The notes: generated by a model from the letters alone, not told the origin. 64,000 nt of DNA from Streptomyces sp. NBC_00273 (GCF_036178145.1 NZ_CP108067.1:5890001-5954000), one strand, 5' to 3'. Shown: positions 26,679 to 39,632, numbered from the stretch's first letter. Numbers and translations: made by a program.

Positions 26679-27239
26679 CTAGAGGATCTGCTGGAGCGGA
26701 GACCTGAGGAGCTGGTCCGCGCCCGAGAGGGTGACGAAGCACAGGAGGGCCAGCTCGCCCCGGTCCAGCCGGTGCGTCTCCCAGCCGCTGGCGCGGGACC
26801 GCGCGAGCACCTCGTCCTCGCCGCCGGTCTCCCGTACGAGGCGCAGGTGGAGGGGGCGCGCCGTGAACGACAGGATCCGTCCGTCGTCCAGGGTGAAGCG
26901 GATGCCCCGGCGGCCGGGCAGCAGCGACCTGCCCGCGGTCCGCGCCGTGAACGGGACGCCGTCGAGGCCGCCGTGGACGCCGTGGCGCAGCCGCCTGCGG
27001 ATGCCGTACCCGGGCAGCGCGGCGTCGTCGATCTCCAGGACGGTTTCCCCGCCGAGGAGGAACTGCCAGCGCTCCCACGCATCGGCCTTGGCGTCGGCGG
27101 TCAGTCGCGGGCCCGGTTCCCGGAACAGCGTGTAGGTGCCGTGGGCCGTGGGGATCTCGGCGTGCCGGTCGCGGCTGTGGGCGGGCTGGAGCCATGTCCG
27201 CCAGGGTGCGCGCCACGACGGCTGAAGGAGGGACGGCAC
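26679..27239 (-). CDS. Hypothetical protein
   Basis: 186 aa; not recognised. GTG 27239 begins 3 bp upstream of the start of codon reading after the stop of the upstream membrane-protein gene (27243), so the two are very probably translated together. Trp-rich N-terminus (SWRAPWRTWLQP), then a beta-rich body (GIRFTLDDGRILSFTARPLHLRLV) resembling a tubby/LURP-like or lipid-binding barrel, but this is only an impression. No signal peptide or membrane helix. Confidence 0.65.
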   Translation of the reverse strand: MPSLLQPSWRAPWRTWLQPAHSRDRHAEIPTAHGTYTLFREPGPRLTADAKADAWERWQFLLGGETVLEIDDAALPGYGIRRRLRHGVHGGLDGVPFTARTAGRSLLPGRRGIRFTLDDGRILSFTARPLHLRLVRETGGEDEVLARSRASGWETHRLDRGELALLCFVTLSGADQLLRSPLQQIL

Positions 27240-27242
27240 GGG

Positions 27243-28112
27243 TCAGCCCGCGGGCTGCTGCTGGGCGGGGACGGCGGGCTTCGCCAGCGGCTCGTAGCGG
27301 TACGGATCGCTGCGCAGGCCGCGCGCCGTGACGACCACCGTGAACGGAGGTGTCCCCGGGGCCGGGAGGGTGGCGGTCAGGGCGCCCGTCAGGGGGTCGA
27401 CCTGGGCCGGCAGAGGGGTGTCGTCGACGGTGAGGAGGGCCGGCGGGCCCGCGGGGTCCGGGGCGAAGCCGCCGCCCTCGACCGTCAGGCGGCCGTCCTC
27501 CAGTGCGACGTGCGTGATCACCGGGTTGGCGCGGACGGCCATCTTGTTGACCAGGTACGCGCCCGCCGGGGCGCCCGTCAGGGCCCACATCTCGGCGGGC
27601 AGGCGCGGGAGTCCGCCGCCCACGTCCGCGAGGAAGAACAGCACCACGTACAGCATCGTGACCGCGCTGAGCACGACGTACTGGAGGTCCACGAGGTCGG
27701 TGCGCCCGCTGTCGTTCGCGATCAGCTCCCGCAGCGGCCGCCGGCCCGACGCCGTCGGCCGCGCGGCGGGCTTGGCCATGCTGCCGTGTTCCACGCGCAG
27801 GCCGACCACCGCCTTCGCGGCGATCAGCGCCACGTACGGGCCGCCGAGCAGCGGCAGGTACACCGTCGTCAGGGTGGACAGCGGGCCGTCGGGACCCCGG
27901 AAGTACGCGGTGCCGCCGCCCGCGGTGAGCCCGTAGCCGAGGATCGCCAGCAGCAGCCAGACGAGGATCACCGTCCAGGCGAGGGCGAGCGCCGTCGAGG
28001 TGGAGAGGCGGCCGTCGCGGCCGGTGACGAAGCCCGGACTGCGGCCGAGCCGCAAGCAGATCGGGCCGGCCAGCGCGGCCAGTAACGCGAGTGCGCAGAG
28101 TGCGGATGCCAT
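27243..28112 (-). CDS. Membrane protein with IPT/TIG-like outer domain
   Basis: 289 aa. Hydrophobic segments at about 1-20, 41-64, 82-104 and 143-163. The residues after 190 form a beta-rich domain (VITHVALEDGRLTVEGGGFAPDP, then ALTATLPAPGTPPFTVVVTARG) of immunoglobulin-like IPT/TIG character. ATG 28112 follows GGGGGGA. It ends three bases before the start of the hypothetical gene above. Function unknown. Confidence 0.65.
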   Translation of the reverse strand: MASALCALALLAALAGPICLRLGRSPGFVTGRDGRLSTSTALALAWTVILVWLLLAILGYGLTAGGGTAYFRGPDGPLSTLTTVYLPLLGGPYVALIAAKAVVGLRVEHGSMAKPAARPTASGRRPLRELIANDSGRTDLVDLQYVVLSAVTMLYVVLFFLADVGGGLPRLPAEMWALTGAPAGAYLVNKMAVRANPVITHVALEDGRLTVEGGGFAPDPAGPPALLTVDDTPLPAQVDPLTGALTATLPAPGTPPFTVVVTARGLRSDPYRYEPLAKPAVPAQQQPAG

Positions 28113-28193
28113 GTCGTCGTCCCCCCGGAAACGGTCCTGGCACGAGGGTCACTCAATGTCCCGACCATGACAAGGCGACTTTCCGTGGACGGG

Positions 28194-29819
28194 CTACTCT
28201 TCCTGCTCCTCGCGCAGTTCCGGCAGGACGGGGAACCGGCGCGGCGCCACGAGCAGCAGGACCAGCAGCGCGGCCACGGCGGCCGCCGTCGCGCCGAGGA
28301 AGATGTGCTCCACGGCGGCGGCCACGGCCTCGCGCAGGTAGCCGGCGGCGGCAGCGGGCAACAGCTCCGGCCGGTCCAGCGCCTTCGCCACGTCGTCCAG
28401 GTGCTCCGGGAGGCCGGGTACGGGGGCGCCCGCCAGGCGTGCGGCGATGGTGGCGTTGGCGACGGCGGCGAGCAGGGCGGCGCCCACGCTCTGACCGACC
28501 TGGCGGCAGAACAGCACCGAGGCCGTCGTCGTCCCGCGCTCGGCCCAGCCCACGGTGGACTGGACCCCGACGATCAACGGCAGTTGGAAGAGGCCGAGGG
28601 CGCCGCCCAGCAGCAGCATGATCAGTGCGGGCTGCCAGGGCCGGGCGGGGTGGGGCAGCAGCGTGAAGGAGAACAGGATCACCGCGGCGAGCGCGATCCC
28701 GACGGCCGCGGTGTTGCGGAAGCCGATGCGCCGGTAGACGTGCTGGCTGCAGGCGGCGGTGACGGGCCAGCTCAGGGTCATCACCGACATGACCAGGCCG
28801 GCGCCGACGGGGCCGAGGCCCAGCACGGACTGCGCGTAGGTCGGCATGAACACCATGGGGGCGACCATCAGCAGGCCGAGCGCCCCCATGGCCAGGTTGA
28901 CGGCGGCGATGGTGCGCCGGCGCCACACCCAGCCGGGCAGGATCGGCTCCGCAGCCCGGCGTTCCACCCGGACCACGACGACGGCCAGCAGCGCGCTCGC
29001 GCCCAGCAGCCCGAGCGAGGGCGCGGACAGCCAGGGCCAGGCGACCCCGCCCTGGACGAGGGTGAAGAGCAGCAGCCCGCCGCAGGCGAAGACCGCGAGC
29101 GCGCCCGCCCAGTCGACCGGCCCCCGGCGCCCGGGCGACCGTACGGGCTCGGTCAGGTGACGGGAGACCATCCACAGGGCGAGTCCGGCCAACGGCAGGT
29201 TGATCAGGAAGATCCAGCGCCAGTGCGCGTACGAGGCGAGGAGCCCGCCGAGCGCCGGGCCGGCCACGGCCGAGGTGGCCCAGACGCTGGACATCCGGGC
29301 CTGGATCCGCGGCCGGTCCCTGAGCGGGTAGAGGTCGGCGGCCAGGGTCTGGATCGTGCCCTGGAGGGCGCCGCCGCCCAGGCCCTGGACGATGCGGAAG
29401 GCGATGAGGGCGGCCATGTTCCAGGCGGCCGCGCACAACAGCGAACCGACGAGGAAGAGGCCGATGCCGAAGAGCAGGACGGGCTTGCGGCCGAAGGTGT
29501 CGGACAGCTTCCCGTAGACGGGCAGGGTGACCGTCACCGCGAGCAGGTAGCCGGAGAAGAGCCAGGAGAAGACGGAGAACCCGCCGAGTTCGCCCACGAT
29601 CTGCGGGACGGCGGTGGCCACGATGGTGCTGTCCAGGGCGACGAGGGCCATGCCGAGCATCAGCGAGGCGACCACCGGGGTCGGCGGGCGCGCGGCCGGT
29701 CCGGCCGCGGGCGGACCGCCGGTCGCGCCCTTGGCCGAAATCCCGGCCCCGGGAGTGTCGGCCGCGGGCCCCGAGGGCGTGCCGTCCGGACTCGCACCCG
29801 TGCTCTCCGCCGATGCCAC
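28194..29819 (-). CDS. DHA2/EmrB-type MFS multidrug exporter
   Basis: 541 aa from GTG 29819, which follows GGGGAAGGA at good spacing; the GTG 21 bases upstream lacks a ribosome site. About 14 transmembrane helices after a 48-residue polar head. MFS motif A GKLSDTFGRKP lies between helices 2 and 3; the motif C-type GPALGGLLASY in helix 5 marks a drug/H+ antiporter. The C-terminus is acidic (ELREEQEE). Substrate unknown; the palindromes upstream suggest regulated expression. Confidence 0.87.
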   Translation of the reverse strand: MASAESTGASPDGTPSGPAADTPGAGISAKGATGGPPAAGPAARPPTPVVASLMLGMALVALDSTIVATAVPQIVGELGGFSVFSWLFSGYLLAVTVTLPVYGKLSDTFGRKPVLLFGIGLFLVGSLLCAAAWNMAALIAFRIVQGLGGGALQGTIQTLAADLYPLRDRPRIQARMSSVWATSAVAGPALGGLLASYAHWRWIFLINLPLAGLALWMVSRHLTEPVRSPGRRGPVDWAGALAVFACGGLLLFTLVQGGVAWPWLSAPSLGLLGASALLAVVVVRVERRAAEPILPGWVWRRRTIAAVNLAMGALGLLMVAPMVFMPTYAQSVLGLGPVGAGLVMSVMTLSWPVTAACSQHVYRRIGFRNTAAVGIALAAVILFSFTLLPHPARPWQPALIMLLLGGALGLFQLPLIVGVQSTVGWAERGTTTASVLFCRQVGQSVGAALLAAVANATIAARLAGAPVPGLPEHLDDVAKALDRPELLPAAAAGYLREAVAAAVEHIFLGATAAAVAALLVLLLVAPRRFPVLPELREEQEE

Positions 29820-29882
29820 CGAGATTCCTTCCCCCTGCACGTAACCGCGGGGAACACCATCTCACCGCCGGGTGCGGGGCGG

Positions 29883-29927
29883 TATCCCTCAGGGTCAGTA
29901 CGCCGAAGGGCGCAGATCCCCTAGGGG
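29883..29927. promoter_or_regulatory. Two GC-tract palindromes upstream of the MFS exporter
   Basis: TATCCCTCAGGGTC (29883-29896) and ATCCCCTAGGGGT (about 29916-29928, core CCCCTAGGGG) are similar palindromes 64-109 bp upstream of the exporter start. The C-tract/TA/G-tract layout resembles CsoR/RcnR-family sites, but MarR- or TetR-type readers are possible. Confidence 0.45.
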
Positions 29928-30027
29928 TCCCTCCGTGCAACGGGCCAGGGGTCGTTCCTCCCGGCGGAGGACGTGAGCTGCACCGACGTCTCCTTAACTG
30001 GAACCTACGCACCACAGGCCGGGGGGT

Positions 30028-30039
30028 GGGGTTAACCCC
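30028..30039. promoter_or_regulatory. Perfect palindrome GGGGTTAACCCC
   Basis: A 12-bp perfect palindrome in the 370-bp divergent spacer between the MFS gene and the ABC transporter, 152 bp before the ABC start. The spacer otherwise holds no gene; GCATGC repeats occur at 30144-30170. Confidence 0.3.
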
Positions 30040-30190
30040 CGGGCGGATACGGCGATGGGCACCAGCGCGCCGCGTCCTCGCCCGGCGGAGACTTCATGAC
30101 GGCGACGAGCACACAGCCGTAGCAGCCGCACACCGAAGCTGACGCATGCAGACGCACGCGTTCGCATGCATCCGAAGAGGGAGAAAGACC

Positions 30191-30979
30191 GTGACAACGG
30201 CTATGACCGAAACCAGGCACGGGGGTACTGGAGGGCATGCAGCCGTCGCGGCCCGGGCACGAAAGGTCGTCAAGGCCTACGGCTCCGGCGAGACGCGCGT
30301 CGTCGCCCTCGACGACGTCGACGTGGACATCATGAGCGGCCAGTTCACCGCCATCATGGGTCCGTCCGGCTCCGGCAAGTCCACGCTGATGCACTGCCTC
30401 GCCGGTCTCGACACGGTGACCAGCGGCCACATCCACCTGGACGACACCGAGATCACCGGGCTGAAGGACAAGAAGCTCACGCAGCTGCGCCGCGACCGGA
30501 TCGGCTTCATCTTCCAGGCCTTCAACCTGCTGCCCACGCTCAACGCCCTGGAGAACATCACGCTCCCCATGGACATCGCGGGCCGCAAGCCCGACGCGGA
30601 GTGGCTGAACCGGGTCGTGGAGACGGTGGGCCTCGCCGGCCGACTCAAGCACCGCCCGACCGAACTCTCCGGCGGCCAGCAGCAGCGCGTGGCGGTCGCC
30701 CGCGCCCTCGCCGCCCGCCCGCAGATCATCTTCGGCGACGAGCCGACCGGAAACCTGGACTCCCGGGCCGGCGCCGAGGTCCTCGGGTTCCTGCGCCGCT
30801 CGGTGGACGAGCTCGGCCAGACCATCGTCATGGTCACGCACGACCCGGTGGCCGCCTCCTACGCGGACCGCGTCATCTTCCTGGCCGACGGCCAGATCGT
30901 GGACGAGATGTACGGTCCCACCGCCGACCAGGTCCTGGACCGGATGAAGGACTTCGACGCGCGCGGGCGGACTTCATGA
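30191..30979 (+). CDS. ABC transporter ATP-binding protein (MacB/LolD type)
   Basis: 262 aa. GTG 30191 is chosen because AGGGAG lies 8 nt before it; a start 45 bases upstream lacks this. Walker A GPSGSGKST, Q-loop FIFQAFNLLPTL, signature LSGGQQQRVAVARAL, Walker B IIFGDEPTGNLD, H-loop VTHD. MacB/LolD-type ATPases drive a FtsX-like permease for export or lipoprotein/peptide extrusion. Overlaps the permease by ATGA. It is paralogous to the ATPase at the right edge of the window. Confidence 0.92.
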   Translation: MTTAMTETRHGGTGGHAAVAARARKVVKAYGSGETRVVALDDVDVDIMSGQFTAIMGPSGSGKSTLMHCLAGLDTVTSGHIHLDDTEITGLKDKKLTQLRRDRIGFIFQAFNLLPTLNALENITLPMDIAGRKPDAEWLNRVVETVGLAGRLKHRPTELSGGQQQRVAVARALAARPQIIFGDEPTGNLDSRAGAEVLGFLRRSVDELGQTIVMVTHDPVAASYADRVIFLADGQIVDEMYGPTADQVLDRMKDFDARGRTS

Positions 30980-33561
30980 GCAACACCGTCCTGAAGACCT
31001 CGCGGCGCAACTTCGTCGCCCACAAGGGACGGATGGCGCTCTCCGCCGTCGCGGTCATGCTCTCCGTCGCCTTCGTCTGCGGCACCCTGGTGTTCACCGA
31101 CACGATGAACACCACCTTCGACAAGCTGTTCGCGGTCACCGGCTCCAACGTCACGGTCAGCCCGAAGGCGGCCGAGGACGGCGAGGAGACCTCGGCCACC
31201 GGCAAGCCCGACTCGCTGCCCGCCTCTGCGGTCGAGCAGGTCAGGAAGGCGAACGGGGTCAAGTCCGCCGAGGGCGGCGTCGTCTCGATGGCCGTCACGG
31301 TCGTCAACTCCAAGAACGAGAACATGGGCTCGACCACCGGAGCCCCGACCATCGCGGGCAACTGGAGCGACAACGAGCTCAAGTCCATGAAGATCACCTC
31401 GGGTCAGGCCCCGCGCGGCCCCACCGAGGTCATGGTCGACGCCGACACCGCGAAGAAGCACCACCTGAAGCTGGGTGACGAGCTGCGCACCATCGCCGTC
31501 ACCGGCGACCTGCGCGCCAAGATCTCCGGCATCGCCTCCTTCACCGTGACCAACCCGGGCGCGGCGGTCGTCTACTTCGACACCGCCACCGCGCAGCGCG
31601 GTCTGCTCGGTTCCACGGACGCCTTCACGCACGTCAACGTGGTCGCCAAGGAGGGGGTGAGCGACGAGCAGCTGAAGCGGGACGTCGCCACCGCCGTCGG
31701 CGCGGACACGTACAAGATCCAGACCGCCAAGGAAGCCGCGGACTCCAACCGCAAGGACGTCGGCTCCTTCCTCGACATCATGAAGTACGTGATGCTCGGC
31801 TTCGCGGGCATCGCCTTCCTCGTCGGCATCTTCCTCATCTTCAACACGTTCTCGATGCTGGTCGCCCAGCGCACCCGCGAGATCGGCCTGATGCGCGCCA
31901 TCGGCGCCGACAGCGGCCAGATCCTCAAATCGGTGGTCTTCGAGGCCTTCCTGCTTGGTGTCGTCGGCTCGCTGCTGGGCGTCGGCGCGGGCGTGGGCCT
32001 GGCCGTCGGCCTGATGAAGATCATGGGCCAGCTGGGCATGCACCTGTCGACCGACGACCTGACCGTCGCCTGGACCACACCGGCCCTCGGCATCTTCCTC
32101 GGCGTCGTCGTCACCATCGTCTCCGCCTTCGTCCCGGCCCGCCGGGCCGGCAAGGTCTCCCCGATGGCGGCCCTGCGCGAGTCGGGCACCCCCGGCGACA
32201 AGCAGGCCGGCCGGGTCCGCGCCGCCCTGGGCCTGGTCCTCACCGGGATCGGCGGAGCCGCCCTGTTCCTCTCGGCGTCGGCCGAGGAGGCCGTACCCGG
32301 ATCGATGTGGCTGGGCACGGGCGTGGTCCTCACCCTCATCGGCTTCATCGTCATCGGCCCGCTGCTCGCCGGCGTCGTCGTACGGGCCCTGTCCGGCGCG
32401 GTGCTGCGGCCCTTCGGGCCCGTCGGCCGGCTCGCCGAGCGCAACGCGCTGCGCAACCCGCGCCGTACCGGTGCCACCGCCGCCGCGCTGATGATCGGCC
32501 TGGCGCTGGTCGCCTGCCTGTCGGTGGTCGGCTCGTCCATGGTGGCCTCCGCCACCGAGGAGCTCGACAAGACGGTGGGCGCGGACTACATCGTCCAGAC
32601 CGAGGCCCAGCAGCCGGTCGTACCGCAGGTCGAGGAGGCGCTGCGCGCCGCCAACGGCCTGGACCACGTCACCCCGTACCGGCAGGTGCCGGCCACGGTC
32701 ACCGCCCCCGACGGGAGCTCCGAGAAGAGCGACCTGGCCGTCACCGACTCGACGTACGCCCAGGACCTGCGGCGCAAGATGGTCACCGGGGAGCAGGCGG
32801 CGGCGTTCGGCGAGGGCGCGCTCTCCGTCGGCTCGATCTACGCGGACAAGCACCACGTCAAGGTCGGCGACGAGCTGAAGGTCGACTTCACCGGCGGCCG
32901 GACCGCCACGCTGAAGGTCGCCGCGATCACCCTCGACGAGGGCAACATCGACAGGGGATCGATCTACGTCAGCACCGCGACCGCCGCGAAGTTCCTGCCG
33001 GCCGACAAGATGCCCCGGCCGATCATGCTGCTGGCCTCGGCGAAGGACGGACAGTCCGACGCGGCCGCGTACACCGCCGTCAAGAAGGCGCTGGCCGACT
33101 ACCCGCAGTACCAGGTGCAAAACCGGGCCGACTACAAGCAGGCCCTCAAGGACCAGGTCGGCTCCCTGCTGAACATGGTCTACGGGCTGCTCGCCCTCGC
33201 GATCATCGTGGCGGTCCTGGGCGTCGTGAACACCCTGGCCCTCTCGGTGGTCGAGCGGACCCGGGAGATCGGCCTGATGCGCGCCATCGGCCTCTCCCGC
33301 CGCCAGCTGCGCCGCATGATCCGCCTGGAATCGGTGGTCATCGCCCTCTTCGGCGCCCTGCTGGGCCTCGGGCTGGGCATGGGCTGGGGCGTGACCGCGC
33401 AGCAGCTGCTGGAGCTCCAGAACCTGAACGTCCTGGAGATCCCGTGGCCGACGATCATCGGGGTGTTCACCGCCTCGGCCTTCGTAGGCTTGTTCGCCGC
33501 ACTGGTCCCGGCCTTCCGGGCAGGGCGGATGAACGTACTGAACGCGATCGCGAGCGAGTAA
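30976..33561 (+). CDS. FtsX-like ABC permease
   Basis: 861 aa from ATG 30976 inside the ATPase stop. N-terminal helix, a large extracytoplasmic domain, then three helices carrying the FtsX motif (RTREIGLMRAIGA). The pattern then repeats: a further helix, a second external domain and a second FtsX core (ERTREIGLMRAIGLSR). This MacB-like two-half design moves substrates from the outer leaflet or periplasm-like side using ATPase force. Substrate unknown. Paralogue of the permease at 60643-63195. Confidence 0.9.
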   Translation: MSNTVLKTSRRNFVAHKGRMALSAVAVMLSVAFVCGTLVFTDTMNTTFDKLFAVTGSNVTVSPKAAEDGEETSATGKPDSLPASAVEQVRKANGVKSAEGGVVSMAVTVVNSKNENMGSTTGAPTIAGNWSDNELKSMKITSGQAPRGPTEVMVDADTAKKHHLKLGDELRTIAVTGDLRAKISGIASFTVTNPGAAVVYFDTATAQRGLLGSTDAFTHVNVVAKEGVSDEQLKRDVATAVGADTYKIQTAKEAADSNRKDVGSFLDIMKYVMLGFAGIAFLVGIFLIFNTFSMLVAQRTREIGLMRAIGADSGQILKSVVFEAFLLGVVGSLLGVGAGVGLAVGLMKIMGQLGMHLSTDDLTVAWTTPALGIFLGVVVTIVSAFVPARRAGKVSPMAALRESGTPGDKQAGRVRAALGLVLTGIGGAALFLSASAEEAVPGSMWLGTGVVLTLIGFIVIGPLLAGVVVRALSGAVLRPFGPVGRLAERNALRNPRRTGATAAALMIGLALVACLSVVGSSMVASATEELDKTVGADYIVQTEAQQPVVPQVEEALRAANGLDHVTPYRQVPATVTAPDGSSEKSDLAVTDSTYAQDLRRKMVTGEQAAAFGEGALSVGSIYADKHHVKVGDELKVDFTGGRTATLKVAAITLDEGNIDRGSIYVSTATAAKFLPADKMPRPIMLLASAKDGQSDAAAYTAVKKALADYPQYQVQNRADYKQALKDQVGSLLNMVYGLLALAIIVAVLGVVNTLALSVVERTREIGLMRAIGLSRRQLRRMIRLESVVIALFGALLGLGLGMGWGVTAQQLLELQNLNVLEIPWPTIIGVFTASAFVGLFAALVPAFRAGRMNVLNAIASE

Positions 33562-33586
33562 CCGGCCCGCGTTCGTTCGGGGGAAT

Positions 33587-33618
33587 GCCGGTCCGGGACC
33601 TCGGGGTCCCGGACCGGC
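33587..33618. terminator. Bidirectional hairpin with UCGG loop
   Basis: A 14-bp perfect stem (GCCGGTCCGGGACC) with a TCGG tetraloop lies between convergent permease and DUF2079 genes; GTCGTTTCC follows. Confidence 0.85.
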
Positions 33619-33642
33619 GTCGTTTCCGGGATCGCCCCCCGG

Positions 33643-35091
33643 TCACACCCGCTGCATCAGGACGATGCCGCCCGCCTCACCCACCAGGGTGAACCGCTCG
33701 CCGGGGTGGAGCTGGCGGGCGTAGCCGGTCGGGTCCTCGCCGGCCCACTTGGAGGAGTTGTCGATGGTGATCCAGTCGGGGACCACGCCCTTGCTGCCGC
33801 CGATCCACAGCACGCGGCACCGCGAGGTCAGCCGGGTCAGCGGGGTGGTGTCGGCCTCCACGGTCGCCCCGTCGGGGATCCGGTCCAGGAGCCGCTCGAT
33901 CGCCGTGACCCGCTCGGGCTTCTCGTACGTACGGGCTTCGACGAGCTTGGCCGTCGGCATGGCGGTCGCGCTCAGGGCGAGGGCGGCGGCCAGGACGGCG
34001 GTCGGCAGCTGCAGGGCGTACGAGCGCAGCCGGGGCCGCTCGCTCCGCCGGACGGTGTCGACGGCGTCGACCAGGGCGAGGGCCACGACGGGCATGAGGA
34101 CGGCGCTGTAGTGCCAGTCGGTGGACCAGTAGTGGTCGTCCCCGGACAGGAACCGCCAGCCGAGGGTGGGCGCGGCCACCAGGAGCAGCGGAGAGCGCAG
34201 TGCGAGCAGCCCGGAGGTGGGGACCAGCACCCAGGCCAAGGTGGTGAGCTTGGTGCCGATGCCGCCGAGCGGACCCGCACCGTCGATCTTGTCCCAGTAG
34301 CCGTATCCCGCCGTGGCGAAGGCCGGTATGAAGACGGTGAACACCAGGACGGCGAAGACGCAGGCCGCGGCGGCGACGCCGAGCGCGGTCACGGCGATCC
34401 GCCGGTTGGTGTCGCGGGCCCGCCAGGCCACCACCACGGCCAGCGCGGCGAGCGTGAAGCCGAGGTCCTCCTTGACGAGGACCAGCGGCAGCCCCCACAG
34501 CAGGGCGGCCCGCCAGCGCCGGGCGAGCACCGCCTCCAGGGCGAAGGCCAGCAGGGGCACGGCGAAGGCGATCTCGTGGAAGTCGAACTCCACGGCCCGC
34601 TGGATGCCCCAGGACAGCCCGTACGCGACCCCGACCGCGACCCCGCGGGCCCGGCCGAGGAACCGTACGGCCGCCCTGGTGACGGGCACGGCGGACAGCG
34701 CGAACAGCGCCGACTGCACGACCAGCAGGGTCAGGGGCCCGGGGAAGACCCGGTAGACGGGAGCGACGAGCGCGATGATCGGACTGAAGTGGTCCCCGAG
34801 GATGTTGGCCCCCGGCCCCTTCAGGTCCGCGACGGGCTCTTGGAGGTGCGCGTACGCGCGGATCGCCTGCTCGAAGATCCCCAGGTCCCAGGAGGCCCAG
34901 TCCATCCGCCGGAACCGGCCGACGGACAGGATGAGGTAGACGACGAACAGTCCGGCGGCCACCAGCCAGGGCGGTGCCCACGCGTACCGGTCCGGCTTGG
35001 CCACCAGCCAGGGCCGTGCCCACGCGTACCGGTCCGGCTTCGCGGGTGCCGGCACCACCGGCGCCGGGCGGGCTATCGCATCGCTCGTCAC
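33643..35091 (-). CDS. DUF2079 polytopic membrane protein
   Basis: 482 aa from GTG 35091, preceded by GGAGGA. About 10-11 hydrophobic helices. Charged family motifs follow helix 1 (RFRRMDWASWDLGIFEQAIRAY, then GDHFSPIIAL), the arrangement seen in GT-C type glycosyltransferases and mannosyltransferase-like proteins. The C-terminus is an outside domain. A 14-residue stretch near the start is tandemly duplicated (KPDRYAWA followed by R or P, then PWLVA). Enzymatic role not known. Confidence 0.8.
   Translation of the reverse strand: MTSDAIARPAPVVPAPAKPDRYAWARPWLVAKPDRYAWAPPWLVAAGLFVVYLILSVGRFRRMDWASWDLGIFEQAIRAYAHLQEPVADLKGPGANILGDHFSPIIALVAPVYRVFPGPLTLLVVQSALFALSAVPVTRAAVRFLGRARGVAVGVAYGLSWGIQRAVEFDFHEIAFAVPLLAFALEAVLARRWRAALLWGLPLVLVKEDLGFTLAALAVVVAWRARDTNRRIAVTALGVAAAACVFAVLVFTVFIPAFATAGYGYWDKIDGAGPLGGIGTKLTTLAWVLVPTSGLLALRSPLLLVAAPTLGWRFLSGDDHYWSTDWHYSAVLMPVVALALVDAVDTVRRSERPRLRSYALQLPTAVLAAALALSATAMPTAKLVEARTYEKPERVTAIERLLDRIPDGATVEADTTPLTRLTSRCRVLWIGGSKGVVPDWITIDNSSKWAGEDPTGYARQLHPGERFTLVGEAGGIVLMQRV
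34958..35040. repeat. 42-bp tandem duplication within the DUF2079 gene
   Basis: GCCACCAGCCAGGGC-G/C-GTGCCCACGCG and the following bases repeat exactly at 34958 and 35000 with only one or two differences. It is in frame (14 codons) at the N-terminal end of the protein. Confidence 0.8.
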
Positions 35092-35306
35092 GGACTCGTG
35101 CTCCTCCGCAGGTAGTGGTCTCCCCGGCGGAAGGCGACACGGCGAGCTCGGACAGGCAGAACAGGAACATCGTAAAGCGGTGCGAGGGGCGTCGTCGTAG
35201 GGTGGGAACCCCCGGCCCGTGCGACGTGTCGGGCCCTTCGCGTTGCCCCCGCACCCGCACCGCACACCTTCAGACTCCAGACCTTCACCGGACGGAAAGC
35301 CTCTTC

Positions 35307-38840
<3,534 letters not shown>

Positions 38841-38856
38841 CGGCTGCGGTAGCGAC

Positions 38857-38907
38857 GGGAACGGCCGTGGCCGGGGACCTCACAGGTCCCCGGCCACGGC
38901 TGTTCCC
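38857..38907. terminator. Long bidirectional hairpin after mfd
   Basis: A 17-bp perfect stem (38864-38880 with 38884-38900), a 3-nt loop, and an outer GGGAAC/GTTCCC extension with one mismatch. Convergent site between mfd and the lipoprotein gene. Confidence 0.9.
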
Positions 38908-38918
38908 GCGTGCGCGGC

Positions 38919-39632
38919 TCAGCCCAGCTGGTCCGCGTCTATGACGTCCTTGTCGGCCGGGGCCTCGACCTGGACCGGCTTGTCGAAGCCCGAGAAGGAG
39001 ACCTCGGCCGGCTCCTTGCCGGTGACGCCCGCCTTGAGCAGGTACGGCGTGCCCTCGGTGGCGACCAGCAGGGTCTCGGTGCCCTCGTCGGTCTTCGTGG
39101 TCAGGGTGAGGGCCTTCTGGCCGGAGACCGAGGTGACCTCGCCCTTCTCCGCGCCCTTGCTGTCGTCGAACTCCTTGAGCAGCTCGTCCAGGTCGCACAG
39201 GGAGGCGAGCTCCTTGGAATCGGCGTCCGAGGCCTTCGACTTCAGCCAGTGGCCCGCCAGCTGCTTGACCGCCCCGTCCGCCTGGTCCTTGGGCAGGTCC
39301 TTCATCTGCGAGCGGTAGAAGGGCTCGTCCGCCTTGATGAACACGAACTCGGTGTTGCGGATCAGCTCGAAGGAGCCCTCCTGGCTGGCGATCGTGCCCC
39401 GGCAGTCGCCGGTCTTGCTGACGGCCATGTTCAGCTCCATCGGCTTGCCCTCGTCCCAGACCTTGCCGCTGACGGTGAGCGAGGCGGCGCCGCGCAGGGC
39501 GTCCACGGACTTGTCCGCCACCTCGGAGCCGGACAGGTCCGCGAACGGGCCGGAGGCGAAGCAACCGGTGAGGCCGAGGGCAGCGGCGCAGGCGAGGGCG
39601 GCAGTGGCGGTGAGGCGGTGTGCGGTGCGCAT
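38919..39632 (-). CDS. Secreted lipoprotein, LppX/LprG-like fold suspected
   Basis: 237 aa. Signal peptide with lipobox LTGC, lipidated Cys24. Beta-rich mature domain with GAASLTVSGKVW, FELIRNTEFVFIKADEPFYRS and TETLLVATEGTPYLLKAG, similar in layout to mycobacterial LppX/LprG glycolipid carriers. Role as lipid carrier is inferred. ATG 39632 follows AGAGAG. In mycobacteria an lpq lipoprotein gene also sits in this syntenic block. Confidence 0.8.
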   Translation of the reverse strand: MRTAHRLTATAALACAAALGLTGCFASGPFADLSGSEVADKSVDALRGAASLTVSGKVWDEGKPMELNMAVSKTGDCRGTIASQEGSFELIRNTEFVFIKADEPFYRSQMKDLPKDQADGAVKQLAGHWLKSKASDADSKELASLCDLDELLKEFDDSKGAEKGEVTSVSGQKALTLTTKTDEGTETLLVATEGTPYLLKAGVTGKEPAEVSFSGFDKPVQVEAPADKDVIDADQLG

